Below, one piece after another: positions 33,856 to 41,433 of a stretch of 64,000 bases of DNA. This DNA comes from Gemmiger gallinarum (GTDB lineage: Bacteria > Bacillota > Clostridia > Oscillospirales > Ruminococcaceae): contig NZ_JADCKC010000001.1 of NCBI RefSeq assembly GCF_014982805.1, positions 124,001 through 188,000 of the forward strand. Direction: 5' to 3'. Numbering within the stretch: the first letter of the stretch is position 1; each line of letters opens with the position of its first letter. Under the pieces are notes generated by a model. The model saw only the letters and a program-made list of their open reading frames with translations, had not been told where the DNA came from and did not search any database. The position numbers and the translations under genes were made by a program.

Positions 33856-34749
33856 TTACTGAGAGCTGTGTTCGTTTCGGAACTGCGCCTTGAGCACTTC
33901 CAGAAATTTCTCTGCCGGCTTGGAAAAGAGCTGGTACTTTTTCCACACCACATAAAGCCTGACCTCAAGAGGAGGTTCCAGCGGACGGAAGCAGAGATTG
34001 CTGCCGGTGGTGTTGATGAGCCTGTCCAGCACAAAGGCATACCCCAGCCCCTCATCCACCAGCAGGGAGGCGTTGTAGACAAGGTTGTAGGTGGCCACCA
34101 GATTCAGCTGCTCCTGATTGCGCTGCAGCCACTGCATGATGTCGGAACTGTCACAGGTCTGGCGGGAGAGAATGAGCGGCTTGTCCCACAGATCTTCCGG
34201 ACGGAGGGAGTCGCGCAGGGCAAGCGGTGCATCCCTCCGCATCAGAATCCCCCAGCTGTCCCGGGCGGGGATTTCCATATAATCATAATAGGTGTAGTCG
34301 GTGCCGCCGATCAGGATGCCGAAGTCGATCAACCCTTTGTCCAGACTTTCGCACACATCGCAGGCATCTCCGCTGGAAATCTGAAACCGCACATTAGGAT
34401 ACAGGCAGCGCATGGTCTCTGCCGCCCGGGCCAGCAGACGGACGGCGTTGGTCTCGCCGCTGCCGATGCAGACCGAACCGGATATGGTTTCCTCCGAGTC
34501 AAGGATCTCGGTCTCGGTTTTATGTACCAGATCCAGAATCTCCTCGGCGCGTTTGCGCAGCAGCATGCCTTCTTCCGTCAGGGTGATGCGGCGGCTGCCC
34601 CGGACCATGAGCTGTTTGCCCAGTTCCTGCTCCAGCTCTTTCAGCTGACGGGACAGAGTGGGCTGGGAAAGATGCAGTGTCTCCGCCGCGGCGGAGATGC
34701 TCTGCTCCCGTGCTACGGCAAGAAAATATTGCAGTACCCGCAATTCCAT
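33856..34749 (-). CDS. LysR-family transcriptional regulator
   Basis: A winged helix-turn-helix (residues about 3-60, QYFLAVAREQSISAAAETLHLSQPTLSRQLKELE) is joined to a type-2 periplasmic-binding-like effector domain, 297 aa in all. LysR proteins usually activate a divergent operon in response to a small molecule and repress themselves. The divergent genes here are the Cys-rich small protein and the ferredoxin-type aldo/keto reductase, which are the likely targets. The start has AAAGGGGG nine bases upstream. The effector is unknown. Confidence 0.93.
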   Translation of the reverse strand: MELRVLQYFLAVAREQSISAAAETLHLSQPTLSRQLKELEQELGKQLMVRGSRRITLTEEGMLLRKRAEEILDLVHKTETEILDSEETISGSVCIGSGETNAVRLLARAAETMRCLYPNVRFQISSGDACDVCESLDKGLIDFGILIGGTDYTYYDYMEIPARDSWGILMRRDAPLALRDSLRPEDLWDKPLILSRQTCDSSDIMQWLQRNQEQLNLVATYNLVYNASLLVDEGLGYAFVLDRLINTTGSNLCFRPLEPPLEVRLYVVWKKYQLFSKPAEKFLEVLKAQFRNEHSSQ

Positions 34750-34772
34750 GCCGGTCGGCCCCCTTTCGCCTG

Positions 34773-34814
34773 TAGTTTATGGAAACTATAGCATTGCATT
34801 TTCATAGCTGTCAA
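34773..34814 (-). promoter_or_regulatory. lysR promoter with a dyad over the -10
   Basis: On the minus strand TTGACA (34809-34814, perfect) and TATAGT (34785-34790) are 18 bases apart. The inverted repeat TAGTTT-ATGG-AAACTA (34773-34788) overlaps the -10, a likely site for autorepression by the LysR protein. Confidence 0.65.
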
Positions 34815-34882
34815 GCATGGAAGGATATTTGATATAGGTATTTGATAATAGGGAAGGGATGCCATACAATCATAGGCAGAGA

Positions 34883-34955
34883 CGTGTGGGAAAACACGGG
34901 GAAAGGCCTGCTGCCCTGGAAGGCAGTTGACGCGGAGCAAAATAGATGCTACGCT
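34883..34955 (+). promoter_or_regulatory. Promoter and candidate LysR sites for the small-protein/reductase operon
   Basis: TTGACG (34927-34932) and TACGCT (34950-34955, with TGC upstream) are 17 bases apart. Two inverted repeats lie immediately upstream: CGTGT-GGGAAA-ACACG (34883-34898) and CTGCC-CTGGAA-GGCAG (34911-34926), the latter abutting the -35 as expected for LysR activation. Confidence 0.5.
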
Positions 34956-35032
34956 GAATGAAAAGGCCAGTCTCCCGGATGGTGCAAAGTGTTTTCCGAC
35001 CGAAAGAGAGCAACCACCGTGGGAGGAACATT

Positions 35033-35284
35033 ATGGGCATGGATTGGGAGATCCCGGCGCGCAAAGCTGTGGAGCAAAATCTGCTGGATGCCGGCTGCGA
35101 CTGTGAAAAGACACAGCAGTACCTTCGGCTTCTGGAGGAAGGCCGGATGCAGGAACTGATTCAGATGCTGCGCTGCCAGCGTTGTCACCTGATGGAAAAG
35201 CTCCACCGGGAACAGCAGAAAGTCGATTGCCTGGACTACCTGATCTACCAGCTCAAAAAAGGCAACTGTGACAGGCAGGGCTGA
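35033..35284 (+). CDS. Small Cys-rich helical protein (83 aa), unknown function
   Basis: I do not have a named family. From ATG 35033, with GGGAGGA upstream, the product is a charged, mostly helical protein containing six Cys, including a CxC (DAGCDCEK) and a CxxC (LRCQRCHL), and ending LDYLIYQLKKGNCDRQG. The Cys pairs could bind metal or respond to redox state. It is 93 bases upstream of the Fe-S aldo/keto reductase and divergent from lysR, so a role linked to that enzyme is plausible. Confidence 0.65.
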   Translation: MGMDWEIPARKAVEQNLLDAGCDCEKTQQYLRLLEEGRMQELIQMLRCQRCHLMEKLHREQQKVDCLDYLIYQLKKGNCDRQG

Positions 35285-35377
35285 ATCCTGTACCGGGAAA
35301 GATCAGCCGGGAATGGACGGCCGAAACTTGCAACGGCGTATATGGCGGAAAACGGAAACAAAAAGGAGTGGATGGAT

Positions 35378-36511
35378 ATGCTGCATAAAAAATTCCAAAA
35401 TCTGGAACTTTCGGCACTGGGGCTGGGTATGATGCGCCTGCCCAAAAATGGCAGCGGCGACGGAGATATTGACGAGGCAAAGGCTGCTGAGATGGTGGAT
35501 TACGCCATCCGCAGCGGGGTGAACTATTTCGACACCGCCTACGCATACCACGGCGGCAAGTCGGAGATTGTAACGGGCCGGATTTTGAGCAAGTATCCTC
35601 GGGAAAGCTATTATCTTGCCAGCAAGTTCCCCGGTTATGACGCGGCCAATATTGATCGTGCCCCCGAAATCTTTGAGGAGCAGCTCAAAAAGTGCGGCGT
35701 GGAGTATTTTGACTTCTATTTGCTCCATAACGTCTGTGAGGATACCATTGACGGATATCTGGACGAAAGCAAGGGTCTGATGCGCTATCTGCTGGAGCAG
35801 AAGGCGGCGGGCCGGATTCGTCACCTTGGCTTCTCCTGCCATGGCGATTACAATACCCTCAAGCGGATGCTGGATACGTATGGCGAGCATCTGGAATTCT
35901 GCCAGATTCAGCTCAATTATATGGACTGGCATTATCAGGATGCCAAGTCCCGGGTGAAACTGCTCAACGAGCGCAAGGTCCCCATTTGGGTCATGGAGCC
36001 GCTGCGAGGCGGCAAGCTGGCCAATCTGCCTCGCTCGGCAGCTGAAAAGCTCCGCACCCTGCGCCCGGAGGAATCGGTACCCGGCTGGGCGTTCCGCTTC
36101 CTGCAGGCGGTACCCGGCGTGACCATGATTTTGTCGGGCATGTCCAGCATGCAGCAGCTGGAGGACAATGTGGAGACTTTCCGCACGGAGCAGCCTCTGA
36201 ACGGGGCTGAGTTTGATGCGGCGGTATCTGTGGCCGACAGCATGGTGGCGGGCGGCGTGCTGCCCTGCACCGCCTGCCGTTACTGTACCACCCGCTGCCC
36301 GGCACATCTGGATATCCCTGCATTGCTGGCGCTGTATAATGAATACCGTTTCAGCAAGGATGCTTCGGTGGTGGAAGAGGTCCGCACCTTGCCGGAAGCG
36401 GCCCGCCCCAGCGCCTGTATTGCCTGCCATAGCTGCGAAGGAATCTGCCCGCAGAAAATCAAGGTCTCTCAGGCAATGGATGACTTTGCCAAAAGCGCCG
36501 GACTGCGCTGA
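35378..36511 (+). CDS. Aldo/keto reductase with C-terminal 2[4Fe-4S] ferredoxin domain
   Basis: The N-terminal TIM barrel (about residues 10-275) carries the AKR tetrad: Asp and Tyr in FDTAYAYHGGKSE, Lys in LASKFPG and His in YLLHN. The C-terminus adds two ferredoxin clusters, CTACRYCTTRCP and CIACHSCEGICP. Such proteins (COG1453) move electrons between a carbonyl substrate and ferredoxin or flavoprotein partners in anaerobes; the substrate is unknown. ATG 35378 is preferred, nine bases after AAAGGAG; ATG 35372 and 35342 are alternatives. Confidence 0.9.
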   Translation: MLHKKFQNLELSALGLGMMRLPKNGSGDGDIDEAKAAEMVDYAIRSGVNYFDTAYAYHGGKSEIVTGRILSKYPRESYYLASKFPGYDAANIDRAPEIFEEQLKKCGVEYFDFYLLHNVCEDTIDGYLDESKGLMRYLLEQKAAGRIRHLGFSCHGDYNTLKRMLDTYGEHLEFCQIQLNYMDWHYQDAKSRVKLLNERKVPIWVMEPLRGGKLANLPRSAAEKLRTLRPEESVPGWAFRFLQAVPGVTMILSGMSSMQQLEDNVETFRTEQPLNGAEFDAAVSVADSMVAGGVLPCTACRYCTTRCPAHLDIPALLALYNEYRFSKDASVVEEVRTLPEAARPSACIACHSCEGICPQKIKVSQAMDDFAKSAGLR

Positions 36512-36526
36512 TTGAAAAAATTAACA

Positions 36527-36575
36527 GAAAACCTCCCCCGTATCGGCCCGATCACCGGTATGGGGGAGGTTTTGT
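36527..36575. terminator. Bidirectional intrinsic terminator
   Basis: AAAACCTCCCCC and GGGGGAGGTTTT are perfectly complementary and give T-runs on both strands. It serves the reductase gene and the converging permease gene. Confidence 0.9.
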
Positions 36576-36620
36576 ATTTTATGAAAATCGGAATCAAACA
36601 GGCACGGCAGGAAAACACCG

Positions 36621-37763
36621 TCAGGCCACAGGCTCGGCCTGGGCTTTGTCCCCGGCCTGTGCCTTGCGCTTGTGTACGTCGCTGCGGATGAGCTTGTAAA
36701 CGGTGGCGGTGACAGGAACGGCGAGCAGCATGCCGAAGATGCCGCCCAGACCGCCGCCCACTGTGACGGCAGCCAGAACCCAGATGCCCGGCAGGCCGAT
36801 GGAGGACCCGACGACACGGGGGTAGATCAGATTGCCTTCCAGCTGCTGCAGGATGGCAATGAAGATAAGGAAAGCAATGGCCTGCAGGGGATTGACGGTC
36901 AGGATCATAAAAGCGCCCACACCGGCCCCCAGATAAGCACCCACCACCGGCAAAAGCGCTGTGGCGCCCACCAGAGTGCCGACCATGGTGGCGTAGGGAA
37001 AGCGGAAGAGCAGCATACCGAGGGTGCACAGGACCCCGATGATGATGGCCTCGGTGAACTGCCCGATGAAAAATTTTGAGAAGGTCTCGTTGGCGGTGGA
37101 GAAAACATACATCAGGCGCCGATAGGTTTTGGGGGACAGATAAACCTCTGCCAGGGAGCGGCACTGGCCGGCCAGATGTTCCTTGCCGGCCAGCAGGTAC
37201 AGGGCAAAGATAAAGGCGATCACAACCTGCATGACGAGGCCGCCTACATTGCTGACGATGGATACTGCGGAGGAAAAAATACTGCCCATGCCGGAGGTCA
37301 GATAGTTTGCGGCTTTCTCGAGAAACTGCGGCCAGTTAATGTCAAGGGTATTGAGCCACTGCTGGATCTGCGGCGTCGGGTCAGCAAAGGAATTGAGCCA
37401 TTCGGCAAACTGGTCGAGCAGCGGCGGAATGCCCAGCAACATCACGCGGAAGGCATCTGCCAGCTGAGGAAGAATAATCACGACCAGAAGAACCAGCACT
37501 GCCACGATAATAACCAGAGCCCCGGTAATGCTCAGAACCCGGCGGGCCGGGCGAAAACGGCTGTTTTCGCCGGCAAGCACCGGCAGTGCTTCCAGTCGCA
37601 CAATGAGCAGATTGAGCACGTACGCAATGCCGCAGCCAATGAAAATGGGCATCAAAAGAGAAAAGATCAGCTGTATTGCCTGCAGAATGGAGTCACTGTA
37701 TTTGACGATCAGCGCCAGAATTGCGGCACAGAGCAAGAAAAGCAACGGTTTTTTGTTGTGCAT
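36621..37763 (-). CDS. AI-2E (YtvI/PerM-type) family membrane permease
   Basis: A 380-residue protein with about seven to eight transmembrane segments beginning MHNKKPLLFLLCAAIL. The family signature region near the C-terminus (GTLVGATALLPVVGAYLGAG...QQLEGNLIYPRVVGSSIGLP) is clear. Members have been linked to autoinducer-2 export and to Na+/H+ antiport; the substrate here is unknown. The start ATG 37763 has GAAAGGA eight bases upstream; upstream in-frame codons lack a ribosome site. Monocistronic. Confidence 0.9.
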   Translation of the reverse strand: MHNKKPLLFLLCAAILALIVKYSDSILQAIQLIFSLLMPIFIGCGIAYVLNLLIVRLEALPVLAGENSRFRPARRVLSITGALVIIVAVLVLLVVIILPQLADAFRVMLLGIPPLLDQFAEWLNSFADPTPQIQQWLNTLDINWPQFLEKAANYLTSGMGSIFSSAVSIVSNVGGLVMQVVIAFIFALYLLAGKEHLAGQCRSLAEVYLSPKTYRRLMYVFSTANETFSKFFIGQFTEAIIIGVLCTLGMLLFRFPYATMVGTLVGATALLPVVGAYLGAGVGAFMILTVNPLQAIAFLIFIAILQQLEGNLIYPRVVGSSIGLPGIWVLAAVTVGGGLGGIFGMLLAVPVTATVYKLIRSDVHKRKAQAGDKAQAEPVA

Positions 37764-37850
37764 TGGGAAAATCCTTTCCTGAAGCAGAGAAGCTTGCCTC
37801 AAATGCTGCCACGAAAAAAGATAGGCGCGCACTCTGCTGATTTGGAAAAT

Positions 37851-37879
37851 ATTGTAGCATGTGACGCCGGTGCTGTCTA
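37851..37879 (-). promoter_or_regulatory. Sigma-A promoter of the permease gene
   Basis: On the minus strand TAGACA (37874-37879) and TACAAT (37851-37856) are 17 bases apart, and TGC precedes the -10, giving an extended -10 as well. Confidence 0.7.
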
Positions 37880-37945
37880 CCAGACAGAACTCTTGATTTG
37901 TTGTATTTACTTTGAAATACAGGAGCGGATGGGCAAGGTGCGGGC

Positions 37946-37984
37946 AAAAAAGGAGGCGCCCGACCTCTGAGAGAGACGGGCGCC
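37946..37984 (-). terminator. Intrinsic terminator after the bil-type operon
   Basis: On the minus strand GGCGCCCG and CGGGCGCC form an eight-bp stem followed by TCCTTTTTT. It lies about 45 bases beyond the flavodoxin stop. Confidence 0.8.
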
Positions 37985-38029
37985 GCAGGGAATACGGCTC
38001 ACGGCATGAGAAAGAACAAACCGGAGATG

Positions 38030-38512
38030 TTATTCGGTTACCGCTGTTTTCAGGGCGGCGAGGTCCGCTGTGTCGGGATGGGTCAGCGCCTGCTCAAAGT
38101 TTTGCAGCATGGCGGTGCGGCGGGGGCTTTCCTCCATGGACAGATAGCGGGTACGCACAGCTTCGGGCATTTTACCCTGGCACATGTAGGTGCCGATAAC
38201 AGCAACGCTGTCGTTCAGATTCTGACGCACGCGGTCAAGGATCTGTGCAAAATAGGCAGGCGCTCCGCCAAAGCCTGCGGTGCCGAAAAGAAACACCTTC
38301 TGACCAGTCAGACTCTTGAGGAATTCGGCAACCTGTTCGTCACAGCTGCCCTTGTCGGTCCAGAAGCCCACATAGATGGTATCGGCGGCCAGTGCCCTGG
38401 CGTCGGGAGCGCCGAAATAGAGGCAGTCCCCGGCGGGCAGAATTTCCTGAATGGCTTTGGCCAGCATGGCGGTGTTGCCGGTGCGGCTGCTGTATACAAT
38501 TGCGTAGCTCAT
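38030..38512 (-). CDS. bilS: Flavodoxin-like protein, probable BilS
   Basis: This 160-residue flavodoxin-fold protein has the FMN phosphate loop SSRTGNT near its N-terminus and a GFGGAPA loop. It would carry electrons to the flavin of the adjacent reductase. Its ATG overlaps the reductase stop (ATGA), and AAAGGAAGG lies eight bases upstream. In published gut bilirubin-reduction loci, a flavodoxin-like BilS accompanies short-form BilR; the match of partner, order and size supports that name, but a generic flavodoxin cannot be excluded. Confidence 0.8.
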   Translation of the reverse strand: MSYAIVYSSRTGNTAMLAKAIQEILPAGDCLYFGAPDARALAADTIYVGFWTDKGSCDEQVAEFLKSLTGQKVFLFGTAGFGGAPAYFAQILDRVRQNLNDSVAVIGTYMCQGKMPEAVRTRYLSMEESPRRTAMLQNFEQALTHPDTADLAALKTAVTE

Positions 38513-39621
38513 TTGGTTTCCTTCCTTTCATAAATGCAGTGGACGCCCCGGTGGGCCATCATGCCGCCCAGGCATTCCTTGTTGCAGCGGGCACAACGGT
38601 GAATTTCTCCAGCGTGTCCGGAAAAAACTTTGTTCGGCCAGTCCGGGTCGGCGGTCAGCTGGCGGCTCATGGCAGCGCAGTCAATGCGCCCGGAGGCAAG
38701 CTGCTGCTCAATAAAATCGGGGTCGGTCAGACCACCCACTCCACAGATGGGCAGCAAAGTCAGGTTTCGGACTTCATCGCAGAATTTGAGGAAGCATCCC
38801 TCCTGACCGAATTCGGGGTGCTTTTTCGGCGGGATGGTATCGGAAAGCTCACCGTGATCGGCCAACGTCACATGGAAACTGGTGACGCCGGCCTGTTCCA
38901 GCAGCGGAACGAACACCGGCAGCTCCGATTCCAGTACGCCGGCATTTCCGTAGTGGGGATTTTCCTGCCGCACGGCAAGCTTGTAGTCGATGGGCAGTTC
39001 CGGCAGGCGGCGCCGGATGGCGGACACGGCCTCTACGGCAAAGCGGGCACGGTTCTCAGGGCTGCCGCCATACCGGTCGGTGCGGTGATTGAACAGGGAG
39101 GAACTGAAACTGCCGCACATCCGGTCGCCGTGGACCTGTACCATGTCGAAGCCTGCCTGTACGGCCAACTCGGCTGCGGTACCGAAGACCTGGGTGATGC
39201 GGGCGATTTTTTTCTCCGGCAGGCCGGTGATGTAAGGGCCGACCTGCTGGTTCAGGAGAGGACGCAGCTCTTCCATAGAGAGGCGTTTGGTCAGCACACC
39301 GGGAATATAACGGATCATGCCCTTGAGGTCGGAGTCGGACTGGTGCAGCTGAGCGCACAGCAGGCAGCCTTGCTCATGGACCGTGTCGGCGATCTCCCGG
39401 TAGAACTTTTGCCCTTTTGACGTGTACAGGGAAGGCCCGAACCCGTGAGGGAGGACCGGCACATCGCCGATGATGATCATGGCGCATCCGCCGGCGGCAA
39501 TCCTGCGCAGCCGTTCCAGCATTTCTTCCCGGGGCAGCCCCAGACTGGTGGGGGCAAAAATGATTCGATTTTTTAAGGTCAGCCCGCCGTAATTCAGGGG
39601 GCTGTGAATGGTTTCGTACAT
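38509..39621 (-). CDS. bilR: Old-yellow-enzyme-type flavin reductase, probable bilirubin reductase BilR
   Basis: BilR reduces bilirubin to urobilinogen in gut anaerobes. The 370-residue TIM-barrel flavoprotein is of the NADH:flavin oxidoreductase family (NYGGLTLKNRIIFAPTS; HRTDRYGGSPENRARF). The active-site position reads HGDR, at residues 164-167, followed by MCGSFSSS. From memory of the BilR description, Asp166 and Arg167 of exactly this motif define bilirubin reductases and separate them from other old yellow enzymes. It lacks the extra C-terminal Fe-S/flavin domains of long forms such as dienoyl-CoA reductase, so it is the short form. It is flanked by a flavodoxin and a MarR regulator with overlapping ends. 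Activity is inferred, not shown. Confidence 0.85.
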   Translation of the reverse strand: MYETIHSPLNYGGLTLKNRIIFAPTSLGLPREEMLERLRRIAAGGCAMIIIGDVPVLPHGFGPSLYTSKGQKFYREIADTVHEQGCLLCAQLHQSDSDLKGMIRYIPGVLTKRLSMEELRPLLNQQVGPYITGLPEKKIARITQVFGTAAELAVQAGFDMVQVHGDRMCGSFSSSLFNHRTDRYGGSPENRARFAVEAVSAIRRRLPELPIDYKLAVRQENPHYGNAGVLESELPVFVPLLEQAGVTSFHVTLADHGELSDTIPPKKHPEFGQEGCFLKFCDEVRNLTLLPICGVGGLTDPDFIEQQLASGRIDCAAMSRQLTADPDWPNKVFSGHAGEIHRCARCNKECLGGMMAHRGVHCIYERKETK

Positions 39622-40031
39622 GTGGTATCTGCTTCTTTCTGGATTGCTTTTGTCAAGAGGGAGAACAGCTGTTTCCGTTCCTCCGCATCCAGCGATGCCA
39701 GGGCCTCGTCGTCCCAGTCAAAAAAGACCTGATGGCTGACGGCGAACGCTTGCTTGCCCTTTGCGCTCAGATCCAGGTGATAGGCGCGCCCTGATTTTTC
39801 CCGGGTGAGAAAGCCGTCCTCCACCAGCTTTGTGATGCAGCGCTGGGAGTACCCCCAGTCCAGATGCAGGTCGGCAGTCAGCTCTGCCTGGGTGCAGCCG
39901 GGATGCTTGCCCACATAAATCACCGGAAACAGGGAACCGAAGTTCAGGCCAAGCGCCTGCAGACGTGTGGTTGTGTAGGTGACAAAATCACGGTGAAATA
40001 CAGTGGCATAGTAAGCCAGAGTCTGAAACAT
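39594..40031 (-). CDS. bilQ: MarR-family regulator of the bil-type operon, probable BilQ
   Basis: A 145-residue MarR-type winged helix-turn-helix protein, beginning MFQTLAYYATVFHRDF (start 40031, with AAAAGGAG upstream). The recognition region is QAELTADLHLDWGYSQRCITKLVEDGFLTREKSGR. It is the first gene of the operon and overlaps bilR by 28 bases. Two palindromes across its promoter are the likely operators, so it should repress its own operon until a ligand, perhaps a bile pigment or aromatic compound, releases it. The symbol follows the published locus order and is an inference. Confidence 0.8.
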   Translation of the reverse strand: MFQTLAYYATVFHRDFVTYTTTRLQALGLNFGSLFPVIYVGKHPGCTQAELTADLHLDWGYSQRCITKLVEDGFLTREKSGRAYHLDLSAKGKQAFAVSHQVFFDWDDEALASLDAEERKQLFSLLTKAIQKEADTTCTKPFTAP

Positions 40032-40050
40032 CAAACCGTCAACTCCTTTT

Positions 40051-40093
40051 CTTGACTTGGTCAAGTATAACTCGCAAACTTGACAAAGTCAAG
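40051..40093 (-). promoter_or_regulatory. bil-type operon promoter with two palindromic operators
   Basis: On the minus strand TTGACT (40087-40092) and TATACT (40064-40069) are 17 bases apart. The perfect inverted repeats CTTGAC-TTG-GTCAAG (40051-40065) and CTTGAC-AAA-GTCAAG (40079-40093) have identical arms and centres 28 bases apart. One covers the -35 and the other the start-point side of the -10, the layout of a repressor locking a promoter. Confidence 0.8.
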
Positions 40094-40313
40094 CTGAATT
40101 TGAAAGACTGGAAAAACGATCCTGCGATAATATTTTGGCGTGCACCTTATTTTCAGAGGAAATGTCGTACATTCCAGCAAAAATGTTCAATAGGAAGGGG
40201 GAAGAAATACAAGGCTGAATGAGCAGCTGTGCAGATCCGGGAGCGGTGCATGGATGCTGCTGTCCGGCAAACCGGGAGAAAAGGCCGGTACGGCGGGAAT
40301 GCGATATACAAAG

Positions 40314-40343
40314 AAAAGCCCGGACGCTGCTGTCCGGGCTTTT
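40314..40343. terminator. Intrinsic terminator next to the tRNA fragment
   Basis: AAAAGCCCGGAC and GTCCGGGCTTTT are perfectly complementary around GCTGCT, with T-runs on both strands. Read on the minus strand it follows the tRNA fragment, as the hairpin at 41150-41187 follows the intact tRNA, and may be the original terminator of the tRNA end. Confidence 0.8.
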
Positions 40344-40369
40344 GAAATACTGGATGCCGTATTTTGATA

Positions 40370-40420
40370 TGGTACGGGCAGTGAGAGCCAAATTCACACG
40401 TTTGCCCTCTGGAACCCAAA
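40370..40420 (-). pseudogene. Decayed 3' portion of tRNA-Leu
   Basis: Read on the minus strand, this matches tRNA-Leu(UAG) at 41189-41271 from the anticodon loop to the encoded CCA end without gaps. Over the last 47 bases 38 are identical; the copy keeps GGTTCCAG and CCCGTACCA. The anticodon stem 5' half, D-arm and 5' acceptor strand are absent. Matching only from the anticodon loop to the 3' end is typical of the duplicated att site left by an integrated element. Confidence 0.75.
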
Positions 40421-40505
40421 GGGGCGGCCACCTCAGTAAAAGCGGATCGCCGTCTATACGATATCAATGGTGTCTTCGAGAAGGTGTAATGCAGGATCCA
40501 AAGAT

Positions 40506-41036
40506 TCATGGATTGCTTTCGATGGAAAAATCCAAATCTATCCGATAGGTTTCATCGATCAAAGATGGTGTATACTTGTATTTTTGACACATATCCAGAT
40601 AATACGCATTTTCCTTTAAAAGAAATTGCTTGGTACACCATGAATCGTCTGCGCGTTTTTCAACTTCGCAGGCATAATTTTTGATATCCGAAAAGTGAGT
40701 TTCAATATACTGACTGCTCATGACAAGGCAACAATACCGTATTTCTTTCAAATACTCGGGAGAGAAGCCTTTTTCCCATCCAAAAGGAATATACCCGCCT
40801 TCGACAACAAGGTTTTGCCGGTTTTCAATCGCAGTCTTTATCATTCCCTGAACAATCGGCCACAAATAGGTTTGCAGCGCATTATCGTCCTCCGGCGTTA
40901 GGTTCGTATAGCCACTTCGGATCAATCCCATTTTCAAAAGATCCATTGATAAATAAGGAATATGATGCTTTTCAAGAATCCTTTGTGCCAAAACCGTTTT
41001 TCCCGTGTGGGAAGCGCCCGTAATCAATAGAATCAT
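40506..41036 (-). CDS. Low-GC P-loop kinase-like protein
   Basis: The 176-residue product begins with a P-loop, LLITGASHTGKTVLA, and looks like a small-molecule kinase or AAA-type NTPase of the adenylate-kinase-like superfamily; DLLKMGLIRSG and VVEGGYIP fit the lid and Walker B positions. I cannot name a substrate. Base composition is strikingly lower than its surroundings (40561-40620 has 17 G+C of 60). It lies between the intact tRNA-Leu and the tRNA fragment, so it was probably brought in by an integrated element, as cargo. A GGGTGG ribosome site precedes the ATG. Confidence 0.8.
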   Translation of the reverse strand: MILLITGASHTGKTVLAQRILEKHHIPYLSMDLLKMGLIRSGYTNLTPEDDNALQTYLWPIVQGMIKTAIENRQNLVVEGGYIPFGWEKGFSPEYLKEIRYCCLVMSSQYIETHFSDIKNYACEVEKRADDSWCTKQFLLKENAYYLDMCQKYKYTPSLIDETYRIDLDFSIESNP

Positions 41037-41149
41037 GTTTCCACCCTCAAATCATACTTTCTCAACAAAAAGAGAGCAGTTTGTTTTTAAACTGTTTTTG
41101 AAAAAATGGATTTCTTGTTTGGAACATTGCCGCACGATCTGACTTTTGT

Positions 41150-41187
41150 AAAAAAGTCGGAGCAAGTGATAAAATACTTGCTCCGAC
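41150..41187 (-). terminator. Intrinsic terminator of tRNA-Leu
   Basis: On the minus strand GTCGGAGCAAGT and ACTTGCTCCGAC form a 12-bp stem, followed by TTTTTT. It begins directly after the CCA end. Confidence 0.93.
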
Positions 41188-41188
41188 A

Positions 41189-41271
<83 letters not shown>

Positions 41272-41382
41272 ATAGTTTGAACTGTAAATTTTAGTTTAGC
41301 AAGACGGGCCGGGTTTGTCAATTCCCGGCCATCCGTACAAGGAGGCAAGGAAGACTCGAAAAATCAGGAAAAACAAAAAATA

Positions 41383-41424
41383 CAATAATTCGCCCTCTCC
41401 CTGCACATACTCTAAAGCAGGGAG
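41383..41424 (+). promoter_or_regulatory. Candidate sigma-G promoter within an inverted repeat covering the spoIVB ribosome site
   Basis: CAATA (41383-41387) and CATACTC (41406-41412), 18 bases apart, resemble a forespore sigma-G promoter, and SpoIVB is sigma-G dependent in Bacillus. The perfect repeat CTCCCTGC (41397-41404) / GCAGGGAG (41417-41424) has the -10 in its 12-base loop and the ribosome site in its 3' arm. Confidence 0.45.
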
Positions 41425-41433
41425 ATGATAACA

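Larger units (their letters stand above)
40094..40505. other. 412-base gap without a gene, holding a terminator and a tRNA fragment
   Basis: No convincing gene is seen on either strand; short open frames lack ribosome sites and family features. The left part (40094-40200) is AT-rich. The middle holds a hairpin at 40314-40343 and the decayed tRNA-Leu 3' fragment at 40370-40420. The right part begins the low-GC island. Confidence 0.6.

Noticed and set aside
38392-39420. A plus-strand frame opposite bilR
   Set aside because: The minus-strand frame encodes a clear flavin reductase; this one lacks family features and a ribosome site.
40219-40548. A plus-strand 109-codon frame across the tRNA fragment
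   Set aside because: It crosses a terminator hairpin and the tRNA remnant and has no homology-like features.
40506-41036. Zeta-toxin of a toxin-antitoxin pair
   Set aside because: A P-loop kinase fits superficially, but there is no small antitoxin gene beside it and no zeta-specific motif that I can point to.
41150-41187. Att-type repeat in the hairpin after tRNA-Leu
   Set aside because: It is an ordinary intrinsic terminator, with 12-bp stem and T-run, belonging to the tRNA gene.
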